DNA from: Ilumatobacteraceae bacterium | GTDB lineage: Bacteria > Actinomycetota > Acidimicrobiia > Acidimicrobiales > Ilumatobacteraceae | DNA: 51,739 nucleotides | Assembly (NCBI GenBank): GCA_009694465.1 | Contig: SHUW01000003.1 | Location: forward strand, 1-51,739 | Direction: 5' to 3' | Part shown: positions 25,329 to 34,639 of the stretch, one piece after another | Numbering within the stretch: the first letter of the stretch is position 1 | How the letters are laid out: each line of letters opens with the position of its first letter | Position numbers and translations under genes: made by a program | The notes under the pieces: generated by a model | Told to the model about the DNA's origin: nothing | The model's input: only the letters and a program-made list of their open reading frames with translations | Database searches by the model: none

Positions 25329-27944
25329 TTAATCGTCATCTCCGGTTGCGGGTCGCATCGGTAATTTTGTGCGCCACAGACCGTCGTAATCAAACAATGC
25401 GGCAGCGACTGCGCCTGCGGTGGGCACTAATCCAATTTCACCGACTCCCTTGATGCCATAAGGGGCATTGGGCTCGGGGGATTCAACGAGAATCACTTTG
25501 ACTGGAGGCATATCTTTGGCGCGAATGATGCCAAGACCGCGCAATGTCGTCACGGTGGGGAAGCCGGTGGCAGGATCAGATGGGAAATCCTCGGTCAGGG
25601 CATAACCAAGTCCCATATGGATTGAACCTTCGATCTGTCCTTCGCAAAGAGTGGGATTGACCGCTCGCCCAACATCATGGGCTGCCACAACCTGCGAGAT
25701 TTTTCCTGTCTCTCGATCCATAACAATCAATTGAGACGCGTATCCAAAAGTGGAATGGATGACAGGGTTTTCAACCTCGCCGAGTTTCTGAGTCCAATCA
25801 ATTCGATATTCACCGTAGTGATCCACGCCGATAGCCAGATTCGCGGCACGAGCTGCCTCACAGGCGGCCTTCACCGCACCGGCACCCATCAAAGTGCCAC
25901 GTGAACCCGTCGTCTGACCAAAACCCAATTCACGCGTCGTGTCGACGATGACACGAATCCGTTCAGGGTCAATGCCGAGTTCGTGAACAACAACTTGTAA
26001 CGCCACGGTATTGATACCTTGGCCCATCTCGGTCCAACCGTGTCTCACTTCAACAATTCCATCGCTACGAAAATGAACGACTGCTCCACTCAGTTCTTTA
26101 AATCCGTTACCGAGTCCACTGTTCTTCAATCCAAGTCCCAGACCTACGGCATGTCCAGCGGCGACAGCTTCGTCATAGAAAGGCTTGATTTCATCAAGAC
26201 ACATATCTGCACCGAGACAACCATCGTTCATGATTTGTCCGGGTCCCCAGATTGAACCAGGGTGAATGACATTGCGTTTGCGTATCTCCCAGCCAGAGAT
26301 GCCAACCAGTTGCGCCAGTCGGTCCATGACCCCTTCCATGGCAAACTGTGCCTGATTAGCTCCAAAGCCTCGAAATGCTCCACAAATGGGGTTATTCGTT
26401 CGGGCGGCGATGGCCTCCACATCAATATTGTCCAATGCATAGGGACCACTAGCGTGCCCGGCCATACGCTCCAAGACTTTCATTCCGACGCTGGCGTACG
26501 CACCGCTGTCACCGATTGCGCGAACTTTAAGTGCTGTTAAATGTCCTTCGGCATCGCAGCCAACGGTGTAACGCATCTCAATGGGATGACGCTTTGCGTG
26601 AATCAGCAATGACTCTTCGCGCGACAAAGTGCCTTTGACGGGGACATTGAGGAGCCATGCTGCTAAGGCAGTTTGGGCTTGATTACTCATGTCCTCCTTG
26701 CCACCGAACGCACCACCATTGGACAAAAGTTCCACCGTAATGTGCGAATGATCGATACCTAGAACGCGAGCGATGTCATTGCGGTCATCCCACACTCCTT
26801 GGCCACCTGAGTAGACATGTAGACGACGCTCACCGTCGCTGAGTGAAGGCACAGCAAGGGTGCTTTCAGGTTCCAGAAATGCGTGTTCAATTCTCTGTGT
26901 GCTAAATGACTCATCGACAACGAACTTGCTCGAGGCAAGGGCAGCGTCCACGTTTCCACGTTGATAGGCGCTACGACTCAGCACATTTGACTGAGTTCCC
27001 CAAACCGCTATGTCATCGGACTGAATCGCTATTGCGGCATCTGTGATTGGCGTCAGCGGAGAATAGTCGACATCAACCAACGCCGTTGCCTTGCGCGAGT
27101 TGAGTCGGGTATCAGCCACGACTACTGCCAGAACATCGCCTGCATAACTCGTTCGACCACCGACGGGGATCATGATCGGCCAGTCTTTATAGATCAATCC
27201 CACCTTTAATTCACCAGGTATATCTGCAGCAGTAAAAACCGCTACAACTCCGGGTGAAGAGAGGGCTTGCGTCGTATCAATTCCGTTGATGTCTGCCCGT
27301 GCATGTTTAGTGAGGACTAATGAAGCATGCAACATTCCGGGGACGCGCAGGTCGTCAATGTAACCCCGATCACCGAGAGCTAATTCTCTGGCTTCATATT
27401 TCATTCCCCCTGAGCCGATACCTGTGGGTTGTACTGGACGGAGATTTTTGCCAAGGGCCACAGATTCGATGGCTTCTAGGACCTTGACATATCCAGTGCA
27501 CCGACAGAGATTTGCTCCAAGATGACGCGACATATCTCCCTTTGTGAGAGCCGCTCCCTTTTTGTCTATTTGCCCCTTAGCGCGCATCACGATTCCGGGA
27601 ATACAAAAACCACACTGCAGAGCCCCGCAAGCAGCAAAAGCATTGGCGTAAGAATCTCTTTCTTCAAGAGGTAGACCTTCTAAGGTGACGATGGTCTTTC
27701 CAGCGACTTTGCTCAGTGATTGTTGACAACTGACGATGACTTTTCCGTCAATCAACACCGTGCAACATCCGCATTGGCCAGTTGGCGAACACCCATCTTT
27801 CGCAGAAGTGATATTTAGTTCTTCTCGTAAGGCTGCAAGAAGATGGGGATGAGACGAATCCACCGTGACGTCACGCCCGTTGACTCGAAGGGCCACTCGT
27901 GTGCCTCCTTGGTCATCGGTTTGAACATTGCGTGTTTCTGTCAT
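25329..27944 (-). CDS. fused 2Fe-2S / molybdopterin hydroxylase without FAD domain
   Basis: 871 aa. Residues 1-165 hold two 2Fe-2S clusters (C52...C58-G-C-C, QCGFC around 111-114, NLCRCTGY at 146-152). The Mo part follows directly, with GGAFGGKEDMSNQ, GAFRGFGANQAQ and catalytic GIKGVGEIG. An FAD domain is absent, as in aldehyde oxidoreductases and the XdhD / selenium-dependent xanthine dehydrogenase group; electrons must leave via another carrier. Coupled to the carbamoylase gene by 4 nt. The SsnA-like neighbour supports the XdhD-type assignment. No selenium genes are nearby. Confidence 0.88.
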   Translation of the reverse strand: MTETRNVQTDDQGGTRVALRVNGRDVTVDSSHPHLLAALREELNITSAKDGCSPTGQCGCCTVLIDGKVIVSCQQSLSKVAGKTIVTLEGLPLEERDSYANAFAACGALQCGFCIPGIVMRAKGQIDKKGAALTKGDMSRHLGANLCRCTGYVKVLEAIESVALGKNLRPVQPTGIGSGGMKYEARELALGDRGYIDDLRVPGMLHASLVLTKHARADINGIDTTQALSSPGVVAVFTAADIPGELKVGLIYKDWPIMIPVGGRTSYAGDVLAVVVADTRLNSRKATALVDVDYSPLTPITDAAIAIQSDDIAVWGTQSNVLSRSAYQRGNVDAALASSKFVVDESFSTQRIEHAFLEPESTLAVPSLSDGERRLHVYSGGQGVWDDRNDIARVLGIDHSHITVELLSNGGAFGGKEDMSNQAQTALAAWLLNVPVKGTLSREESLLIHAKRHPIEMRYTVGCDAEGHLTALKVRAIGDSGAYASVGMKVLERMAGHASGPYALDNIDVEAIAARTNNPICGAFRGFGANQAQFAMEGVMDRLAQLVGISGWEIRKRNVIHPGSIWGPGQIMNDGCLGADMCLDEIKPFYDEAVAAGHAVGLGLGLKNSGLGNGFKELSGAVVHFRSDGIVEVRHGWTEMGQGINTVALQVVVHELGIDPERIRVIVDTTRELGFGQTTGSRGTLMGAGAVKAACEAARAANLAIGVDHYGEYRIDWTQKLGEVENPVIHSTFGYASQLIVMDRETGKISQVVAAHDVGRAVNPTLCEGQIEGSIHMGLGYALTEDFPSDPATGFPTVTTLRGLGIIRAKDMPPVKVILVESPEPNAPYGIKGVGEIGLVPTAGAVAAALFDYDGLWRTKLPMRPATGDDD

Positions 27945-28897
27945 GGCTTTGGCTGCACAATCGCTCCACGCTGGCTAGTGATGCGTTGATACATGTCTGG
28001 ACGCCGGTATTTGTCAAAATCAAAGAGCGTGTTCTTATAGCGCTGGCACCAATCAAGATCGCAAGACGCCACAATGAGTTCGTCGTCAGTGGTCAGTGTG
28101 CGCGCAATTATTTCTCCACTCGGCGCCACGATAGATGTTTGGCCTAGTGAGTCGACACCTTCTTCAACGCCAGCCTTTGCGACACCGACAACCCATGTTC
28201 CATTTTGGTAAGCCCCTGATTGCATAACTAACGAGTTGTGGAAACCCTGCAGAATATCTTGGCTTGGATCTGGAACATAGTGAATGGGTGTGTTGTATCC
28301 ACAGAGGATCAACTCGACGCCCTGCAAACCCATTTCACGATATGACTCAGGCCAGCGACGGTCGTTGCAAATCATCATGCCAACAAGCCCATTGAAACAA
28401 TGCCAAACTCCGAAGCCTTCTGTTCCTGGTTCAAAGTAGTAACGCTCAGCATGTTGAAATGGGCGATCAGGTTCATGATGGGCGTGACCAGGAATGTGCA
28501 CCTTGCGGTAGTGAGCGACGACTGACCCATCTTTGTCGACTAAAATCTGAGTGTTGTAACGGTGTCTCACACCTGCCTCATCTGGTGTAGTGAGTTCGGC
28601 GTAACCCAGGCAGAAGCCGATTCCGAGTTTCTTGGCTTCGTCAAAAAGTGGCTGAGTTTCAGAACTGGGCATGCTGCTTTCGTACCAATGGTCTGTCTCC
28701 GAAATGTCATCCACAAACCATCGCGGGAAAAAAGTTGTTAATGCAAGTTCAGGAAAAACGACAAGATCACAACCGCGCGATTTAGCTTCACGTAATAGAG
28801 CGATTAAACGCGCTACGACTTCGGTTCGAGAATGATGCTTTTGAATCGGCCCTAATTGTGCTGCACCGACGACAACCGTGCGAGATAGAGAGTTCAT
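27941..28897 (-). CDS. N-carbamoyl-D-amino-acid hydrolase homologue (nitrilase superfamily)
   Basis: 318 aa from ATG 28897, chosen because AGGAG stands 7 nt upstream; a TTG at 28903 is less likely. The catalytic Glu-Lys-Cys triad is E50 (VVFPELALTTFFPRW), K132 (YRKVHIPGH) and C177 (MMICNDRRWPES). FGxxHxxPFQH and CGYNTPIH regions match the Agrobacterium D-carbamoylase closely. Such enzymes turn N-carbamoyl-D-amino acids into D-amino acid, CO2 and NH3. No hydantoinase gene is next to it. Confidence 0.82.
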   Translation of the reverse strand: MNSLSRTVVVGAAQLGPIQKHHSRTEVVARLIALLREAKSRGCDLVVFPELALTTFFPRWFVDDISETDHWYESSMPSSETQPLFDEAKKLGIGFCLGYAELTTPDEAGVRHRYNTQILVDKDGSVVAHYRKVHIPGHAHHEPDRPFQHAERYYFEPGTEGFGVWHCFNGLVGMMICNDRRWPESYREMGLQGVELILCGYNTPIHYVPDPSQDILQGFHNSLVMQSGAYQNGTWVVGVAKAGVEEGVDSLGQTSIVAPSGEIIARTLTTDDELIVASCDLDWCQRYKNTLFDFDKYRRPDMYQRITSQRGAIVQPKP

Positions 28898-28899
28898 CG

Positions 28900-30192
28900 T
28901 CAATCTCCTGTTTTCTCGTCAAAATTCATATGCGCTAACTGCCACATCGTGTCTAATAAAATATTCGAGCCATCAATGAGGTCGTCTGGTTCAGTAAATT
29001 CGGCTGGATTGTGGCTGATACCTAAAACCGACGGTGTAAAAATCATTGATGAAGGGCATACCCTCGCCAACATCTGCGCATCGTGACCTGCACCAGATGG
29101 CATTCTCATGACGGAGTGTCCATGGCTCTCGGTGAGACTTTCAATCAAGTCAATAACCCGAGGGTCAAACACGACTGGTTCAAAACGCGCCAATATCCTT
29201 GTCGTGATGCTGACTCCTTCGGAGTGAGCAAGGGCGTTCATGAACTCGGCAACTTCAGACTCCGCTTGTTGCAGAATGAGTTCATCGGTATTTCGAATAT
29301 CGAGTGTGAGGAGAGCTGATTTTGGTACGACATTAATAAGGTTGGGATGTATGTCGATTTTGCCGACGGTGCAGACTTGATGCCCGCCTAACCGCTCGGC
29401 CAATTCACGTAAAAATACGGTGATCTTTGCCGCCACAAATGCTGGATCGTGGCGCAGCGACATGGGGGTGGTCCCTGCATGGTTGCTTTGCCCCTCAATG
29501 AGCACTTCCTGCCATGAAATTCCTTGCACCCCAGTAACTGCTCCGAATCGCACGCCCTGTGCCTCGAGTAGCGGACCTTGCTCAATATGCAGTTCCACGA
29601 AGGCGTGGGGTACGGCTCCTGGGCTTGGGGATGAACCGGCGTATTCAATACGGTTCAATTCGTCGGCCAACAAGGCACCATCAATGGAGACGGTGTTCAG
29701 TGCTTCCTCGAGTGCCATTCCACCTGCAAAAACTAAAGAACCCATCATGTCGGGCTGGAAGCGAGCACCTTCCTCGTTGGTAAAAACGCCGACGCTCAAG
29801 GGTCGGGGTGGCGATAATTGAGCGGCCATAAGGGTTTCAATGACCTCAAGGCCCGCCAGTACACCCAGATTTCCGTCGTAACGGCCTCCAGTGCGCACAG
29901 TATCAATGTGGCTACCAGTCATCACTGGGGCGCCACATCCGACATTCCATGTGCCGACTATATTGCCGATGCCGTCAATGGAAATCTCCAAACCGAGATC
30001 CTTCATCCAGGTCACGATCAGGTCGCGGCCGAGCCGATCTTCATCGGTGAGTGCCAAGCGACAGGACCCGCCACCAGGAATCGGACCGATGTCAGCAAGT
30101 TCTTGCAGCCTGCTGAGGAGGCGAGTTCCAGAGACATGCACGCCCAAGGAGGTGGGTGGTCTTACGCTGAAGGAGTTCTCCGATCCGGACAC
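28900..30192 (-). CDS. M20-family Zn amidohydrolase (N-carbamoyl-amino-acid hydrolase / allantoate amidohydrolase group)
   Basis: 430 aa from GTG 30192. Metal ligands appear in TGSHIDTVRTGGRYDGNLG and FTNEEGARF, a further LHIEQGP and late SHNPAEFTEPDD. The group includes L-carbamoylase, beta-ureidopropionase and allantoate amidohydrolase; sequence alone does not decide. First gene of the five-gene operon, transcribed from the shared 17-bp promoter. The ending EKTGD is followed by the carbamoylase start 2 nt later. Confidence 0.85.
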   Translation of the reverse strand: MSGSENSFSVRPPTSLGVHVSGTRLLSRLQELADIGPIPGGGSCRLALTDEDRLGRDLIVTWMKDLGLEISIDGIGNIVGTWNVGCGAPVMTGSHIDTVRTGGRYDGNLGVLAGLEVIETLMAAQLSPPRPLSVGVFTNEEGARFQPDMMGSLVFAGGMALEEALNTVSIDGALLADELNRIEYAGSSPSPGAVPHAFVELHIEQGPLLEAQGVRFGAVTGVQGISWQEVLIEGQSNHAGTTPMSLRHDPAFVAAKITVFLRELAERLGGHQVCTVGKIDIHPNLINVVPKSALLTLDIRNTDELILQQAESEVAEFMNALAHSEGVSITTRILARFEPVVFDPRVIDLIESLTESHGHSVMRMPSGAGHDAQMLARVCPSSMIFTPSVLGISHNPAEFTEPDDLIDGSNILLDTMWQLAHMNFDEKTGD

Positions 30193-30198
30193 AGAGCA

Positions 30199-30215
30199 AG
30201 TTTACATTTTGTTAA
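30199..30215 (-). promoter_or_regulatory. 17-bp operator/promoter shared with the three-subunit Mo-hydroxylase operon
   Basis: Minus strand TTAACAAAATGTAAACT, the same as at 22051-22035. TAAACT is 6 nt from GTG 30192. A fair -35 (TCAACA, 30227-30222) stands 17 nt upstream of the -10. Confidence 0.65.
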
Positions 30216-30264
30216 GGACAATGTTGATGTCATCTTCAGGTTCAACCAAAAATCTTGGGTCCTT

Positions 30265-30996
30265 ATGGGCTCTGTAGACCTTTGGCTTTTGTTGGCGGTA
30301 GTTCTCCTTGCGGCGACAGTGCAAAACATTGTTGGCTTTGGCTTCGCCCTCCTGGCGGTGCCGATCATGGCGCTTTTCATCGATACCCACGATGGGGTAG
30401 TGATAGCCACCTTCTTGGGTTTCATCAGTAGTGGCTTTCAAGCCTGGTCCGGGCGCCGAGAGGCTGATTATGCCGTTGTCAGGAAATTGAGTTTTTCATG
30501 CCTCTTGGGAATTCCGCTGGGGCTAGTTGTTTTTAGTTCTGTGGATGTGCAGGTTCTCAAGGTTTTGCTTGGTGTGGGAGTCCTGTGCTCGGTTGTATTT
30601 CTTATTAAAGGTTCGTCATTGCCCAACACTGGAGCGTGGCTGGAGTGGATGGCTGGAATCCTGAGCGGTGCCTTGGCCGCTTCTCTGTCGACTAACGGAC
30701 CACCATTAGTTTTTGCATTGCAAAGCCGAAAGATGCCGATTGCTCGTTTTCGCGCAACCATCAGCATGATTTTCGCCGTCTCAGGTTTCGTCACACTGCT
30801 CTCCTTCGCGCTTTTACGCAAAGTGTCACAAGATCAAATGGGAGCCTCGCTGATTGCAATGCCCGTGTTGCTAGTAGGAATATTTTTGGGAAGGCGATTG
30901 CAGCGCTTAGTGAATGAGGTGGCGTCACGCAAATTTGTACTGACTCTTTTAACTGTGGCTGGCATCTCGGCGCTGATCACTGGACTGAACGGCTAG
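30265..30996 (+). CDS. TauE/SafE family membrane exporter
   Basis: 243 aa from ATG 30265; the upstream part of the open frame is the antisense of the M20 gene. It has seven to eight hydrophobic segments with the family opening VQNIVGFGFALLAVPIMALF and a second-half repeat GALAASLSTNGPPLVFAL. Members export sulfite, sulfoacetate or related anions, or are of unknown specificity. Divergent to the M20 operon, 72 nt apart. No clear ribosome site or -10 is seen at the start. Confidence 0.82.
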   Translation: MGSVDLWLLLAVVLLAATVQNIVGFGFALLAVPIMALFIDTHDGVVIATFLGFISSGFQAWSGRREADYAVVRKLSFSCLLGIPLGLVVFSSVDVQVLKVLLGVGVLCSVVFLIKGSSLPNTGAWLEWMAGILSGALAASLSTNGPPLVFALQSRKMPIARFRATISMIFAVSGFVTLLSFALLRKVSQDQMGASLIAMPVLLVGIFLGRRLQRLVNEVASRKFVLTLLTVAGISALITGLNG

Positions 30997-31015
30997 ATAT
31001 ATTTGCCAATGAAAG

Positions 31016-31777
31016 TTAGCCAGCAAAGATCGATGTCCACTGATCTTTATCCATTGGTTTAAGAACAAAATTGTGCTGACGCACTTCGGATAGAGGTTCA
31101 TAGGCATTTTGCGAATAACGATGACCAGGATAAATAACTGTCTGATCGGGGAGACTATTGAGTGTTTGCAAACTGTGATACATCAATTCTGGATCGCTTC
31201 CTGGGAAATCCGTGCGGCCACAACCGTCAAGAAAGAGGGTGTCGCCTGAGATGAGGCACCCGTTCACTAAGAAGCACTGAGAACCTGGTGTATGCCCAGG
31301 AGTGTGGAGCAGAGTGATGTCAAGAGATCCCACGCTCACAACGTCACCCGCCTCGTGACTAATCAGATCGCCTTGACTGACTCCAGTCGTTTTCAGGATC
31401 CACGGCGCTTCTTCCTTGTTGACGTGGATGCCCACGCTTGACCGTTCAAGCAGTTGTGTGATGCCTTCAATCTTGTGGCCCATCATCGAGCCACCAATAT
31501 GGTCAGCATGGAAGTGTGTGGCTAATGCGCCAGTAATTTTCATGCCATCGGCGAGAGCAACATTGACGAGGTCATCGACTGCATAGGCCGGATCAACCAC
31601 AATGCACTCGCCTGTTGTGCGGTCACCGAGGAGATACACGAAATTAGCCATTTGTATGGCAGTGGAATCACCCTTGGCAAAGTCGTATCCGGATAGTAAT
31701 TGTCTGAAGTAAAAACGATCATCCACATCACCACAGTAGACGGTTGAAGGGGGCTCCTGCTCGTAACATAGGAGCAT
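31016..31777 (-). CDS. MBL-fold metallo-hydrolase, glyoxalase II-like
   Basis: 253 aa from ATG 31777; a TTG start at 31813 is possible but poor. Metal motif THFHADHIGG, later LLHTPGHTPGS, SGDTLF and YPGHRY give all the ligands of a dinuclear glyoxalase II/persulfide-dioxygenase-like site. Its ATG and that of the divergent ProA-like gene overlap in one CATG (31775-31778). Substrate unknown. Confidence 0.82.
   Translation of the reverse strand: MLLCYEQEPPSTVYCGDVDDRFYFRQLLSGYDFAKGDSTAIQMANFVYLLGDRTTGECIVVDPAYAVDDLVNVALADGMKITGALATHFHADHIGGSMMGHKIEGITQLLERSSVGIHVNKEEAPWILKTTGVSQGDLISHEAGDVVSVGSLDITLLHTPGHTPGSQCFLVNGCLISGDTLFLDGCGRTDFPGSDPELMYHSLQTLNSLPDQTVIYPGHRYSQNAYEPLSEVRQHNFVLKPMDKDQWTSIFAG
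31764..31769 (+). promoter_or_regulatory. leaderless -10 (TAACAT) of the ProA-like gene
   Basis: TAACAT lies 6 nt before ATG 31776, and AGGAG fills the space between them but is too close to act as a ribosome site. For the opposite gene only a weak GATTGT (8 nt away) is seen. Confidence 0.5.
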
Positions 31778-33263
31778 GTCGACTGACAATCTTGAAACTG
31801 GAGTACTTTCCAAGTTGAGCGTGGGTCAGGTCATACCTTTTGCAGGAAATCGTTGGACGACTGTCTCCTCCTCGTTGGCAGATTCATTCGTGCAGGGTGA
31901 CCGTCTGGTAGTTGTGCAAGAAACCGGCCAACTTCTACACATACCGCAAGCCATCTTTGAACTTGCGGACCGTGCCGTCACACAGGCGAAACTCGCATTT
32001 GCTGCGATGGCCAGCGTTACACCAGCGGAAATTTCTGACTTTTATGAGGCTTTCGCCCACAACCTTGAAGATCCCAAAATATTCGGACGAATTGCAACGG
32101 CTAATCAAAAAGATGTTGAAAGAGCGAAGCGCGAGGGGCGCTCCACGACGCGGCTGCTGATGGACGAGAAAATGCGCACCGAGATGATTGGTTCGTTGCG
32201 TATGTGGAGGGATCTGCGAGACACTCGCGATGTCTTGGCCAACTCGGTTGAACATCCAAGTTGGGAAGTCCAAGAAAGGCGTGCTCCTTTGGGAGTTGTT
32301 GGTTTTGTATTTGAGGGACGACCAAATGTTTTCGCCGACGCGACGGGTGTTTTGCGTTCAGGTAACACTGTCGTGTTTCGAATCGGCAGTGATGCGTTGG
32401 GCACGGCCAGAGAAATTATGGCTTGCGCCCTCTTACCGGCACTGAAGTCAAGCGGGCTTCCTGATGGCGCAGTTCAGTTGATTGACTCGCCTGAAAGATC
32501 ATCTGGATACGCGTTGTTTTCGCATCATGGGCTTGGTCTTGCTGTGGCTCGCGGAAGTGGACAAGCAGTCAGCCAGTTAGGTGCGGTTGCTCGCCAATCT
32601 GGGATACCAGTGAGCCTGCATGGAACTGGTGGAGCGTGGATATTGGTCGCTGACTCTGCCTCACCAGAGCGCGTCACGGCTTGCGTTCGCCATTCACTTG
32701 ACCGCAAGGTATGTAACACTGCCAATGTCATTTGTTTGCCCAGTTCACCAGGCCTCTTAGCCGCAGTGCTACAGGGGATCACTGAGGCATCTGCATCAAG
32801 GTCCACTCAAGCAGTTATCCACTGTGCTTCGGTTGCCGACCAACTTAAAATCAAGCAGAGTTTGAAGCAATCCGATGAAGTTGAGTTGCATGTGCATCAG
32901 GGAGACCACCATTTGGCCGAAGAATGGGAGTGGGATCAGCAACCTGAAGTATCCATCCGCTTCACGGAGTCGCTTAATGAGAGTTGCGAATTGTTCAATA
33001 CCTATAGTCCTCGATTTGTGGTTGGTGTTATCTCTGATGACGAGAGAGATTTTGAGATTGTCTATCGGCTCTGTGAGGCGCCCTTTGTCGGTGATGGATT
33101 CACTAGATGGGTAGACGGTCAATACGCTTTGGCACGTCCTGAACTTGGCCTGTCAAATTGGCAACACGGCCGGTTATTCGCTCGTGGTGGAATATTGTCT
33201 GGCGACGGAGTGTTCTCTGTGCGCTATGTGATGCATCAGACGGATTTGGCGCAGCATCGTTAA
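31776..33263 (+). CDS. ProA-like (glutamate-5-semialdehyde dehydrogenase family) aldehyde dehydrogenase
   Basis: 495 aa, longer than ordinary ProA (about 420). RRAPLGVVGFVFEGRPNV and RSGNTVVFRIGSDA match the gamma-glutamyl phosphate reductase family, and KVCNTANVICLP carries the catalytic Cys. There are about 70 extra residues at the N-terminus (GQVIPFAGNRWTTV...) with no motif known to me. It may be a true ProA or an aldehyde dehydrogenase of another pathway; no proB is adjacent. It converges with the FAD oxidoreductase, sharing TTAA at the stops. Confidence 0.72.
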   Translation: MSTDNLETGVLSKLSVGQVIPFAGNRWTTVSSSLADSFVQGDRLVVVQETGQLLHIPQAIFELADRAVTQAKLAFAAMASVTPAEISDFYEAFAHNLEDPKIFGRIATANQKDVERAKREGRSTTRLLMDEKMRTEMIGSLRMWRDLRDTRDVLANSVEHPSWEVQERRAPLGVVGFVFEGRPNVFADATGVLRSGNTVVFRIGSDALGTAREIMACALLPALKSSGLPDGAVQLIDSPERSSGYALFSHHGLGLAVARGSGQAVSQLGAVARQSGIPVSLHGTGGAWILVADSASPERVTACVRHSLDRKVCNTANVICLPSSPGLLAAVLQGITEASASRSTQAVIHCASVADQLKIKQSLKQSDEVELHVHQGDHHLAEEWEWDQQPEVSIRFTESLNESCELFNTYSPRFVVGVISDDERDFEIVYRLCEAPFVGDGFTRWVDGQYALARPELGLSNWQHGRLFARGGILSGDGVFSVRYVMHQTDLAQHR

Positions 33264-34630
33264 GAAGTCAAACGTGAAAGCAGATTCTCAATTATCTGTG
33301 ACCCACGACCTGTTTTTGCTTCGCGATTGTCGGCGATTGAGGCAAGTTTAGTCATTGTATTTACGGCGAAAAATCTGATGGGTTCAGGCTCCCATTTCCG
33401 CGAGAAGTGATTGACCCACGGAAGAGTGGTGAGATGACTTTGTTGTCCACTGATGAGGTCAGTCAAGGTGCGCGCAGCCAAATTGGCTGTGGCGACACCA
33501 TCACCGACGTATCCGCCAGCGGTAGCAATCCCCGTGGCGCGATCAAAGGTCACCGAACTGTGCCAATCACGCGCCGCTCCTAGTGGGCCACCCCAGTGAT
33601 GTGTAAATTTAGTGCCTTGAAGAATGGGGAATAATTCCAGCAGCGTGTGCTCCAGCATTTCGCGCACCTTTATATTGCGATCGAAGTGCGGACGAATTGC
33701 AGAGCCGAAATGGTATGGAGCACCTCGTCCACCGAATGCGAGTCGACCATCAGCTGTTCTTTGACCGTAGATGATCATATTTCGACCGTCATTAAATGTT
33801 GTGCGGTCTTTCAAACCAATGTCATCCCACAACGTCTGGGTGAGAGGTTCGGTGGCGATCATTAAGGAATACAGTGGCAAGATCTCCCGACTGTGACCTT
33901 TTAATGAAGAAGAGAAGGCCTCTGTTGCCCGAATAATGACCCCAGTATCAATATCGCCTTTACTCGTGTGTACTCGAGTAGGGGAGAGAGAGCGTACTTC
34001 CACTCCCTCATAAATTTCAACATTCCGTTGCCGAAGACTTTGTGCTAATCCATTCACCAACTTTCTTGGATGTAAAACTGCACTGTCCGCATCAAAAACC
34101 GCTGAAAGTGCTCCCTGCATGTTGACAACTGAACGAGTTTCACTGGCCGAGAGAATTCGTAGATGATCGGCATCAATGTTAAATCTGCGAGCCGTATCGA
34201 CCCGAGTGCGTGCTTTTTGTAACTGCGATTGGGAACGACAAACATCGATTGATCCACCTTTGTGGAAATCACAGTTAATGCCAAGTGCGGTGATTTGGTG
34301 ATCAATCTCATCAACGGTGTCATGCATTGCACATTGCATCGCCGTAGCGAGAACGGCACCATGGGACTTCTCCAGCGATTCAAGAGACATCGGTAGCAAC
34401 GATGAGCACCAACCACCGTTTCGACCACTCGCCCCAAATCCCACTGAGTTTTTTTCCAATATGCATATTCTCCACAGTGGAAAACGTTGCTGTAGGTAAT
34501 GAGCCGACCAGAGCCCAGTCAATCCAGCTCCGACGATCACGACATCTGCCGTTGAGGGAATGGAATCCGCCTCATTGCAGGATTGTGCAGAAGAGAAATC
34601 ATCCCATAGGCAACCTGGCAGAGTCATCAT
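33260..34630 (-). CDS. FAD-dependent amine/amino-acid oxidase (DAO family)
   Basis: 456 aa. FAD motif VVIVGAGLTGLWSA, GFGASGRNGGW after it, and the C-terminal TAGGYVGDGVATANLA are typical of the D-amino-acid oxidase/PuuB branch. It starts 9 nt after panC with AAGG in front, so it belongs to the panB-panC transcript. It could oxidise a polyamine- or beta-amino derivative. The precise substrate is unknown. Confidence 0.8.
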   Translation of the reverse strand: MMTLPGCLWDDFSSAQSCNEADSIPSTADVVIVGAGLTGLWSAHYLQQRFPLWRICILEKNSVGFGASGRNGGWCSSLLPMSLESLEKSHGAVLATAMQCAMHDTVDEIDHQITALGINCDFHKGGSIDVCRSQSQLQKARTRVDTARRFNIDADHLRILSASETRSVVNMQGALSAVFDADSAVLHPRKLVNGLAQSLRQRNVEIYEGVEVRSLSPTRVHTSKGDIDTGVIIRATEAFSSSLKGHSREILPLYSLMIATEPLTQTLWDDIGLKDRTTFNDGRNMIIYGQRTADGRLAFGGRGAPYHFGSAIRPHFDRNIKVREMLEHTLLELFPILQGTKFTHHWGGPLGAARDWHSSVTFDRATGIATAGGYVGDGVATANLAARTLTDLISGQQSHLTTLPWVNHFSRKWEPEPIRFFAVNTMTKLASIADNREAKTGRGSQIIENLLSRLTS

Positions 34631-34639
34631 CTGCCTACC

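Noticed and set aside
29818-30264. Long N-terminal part of the TauE/SafE frame
   Set aside because: It is the antisense of the M20 hydrolase gene; the membrane protein begins at 30265.
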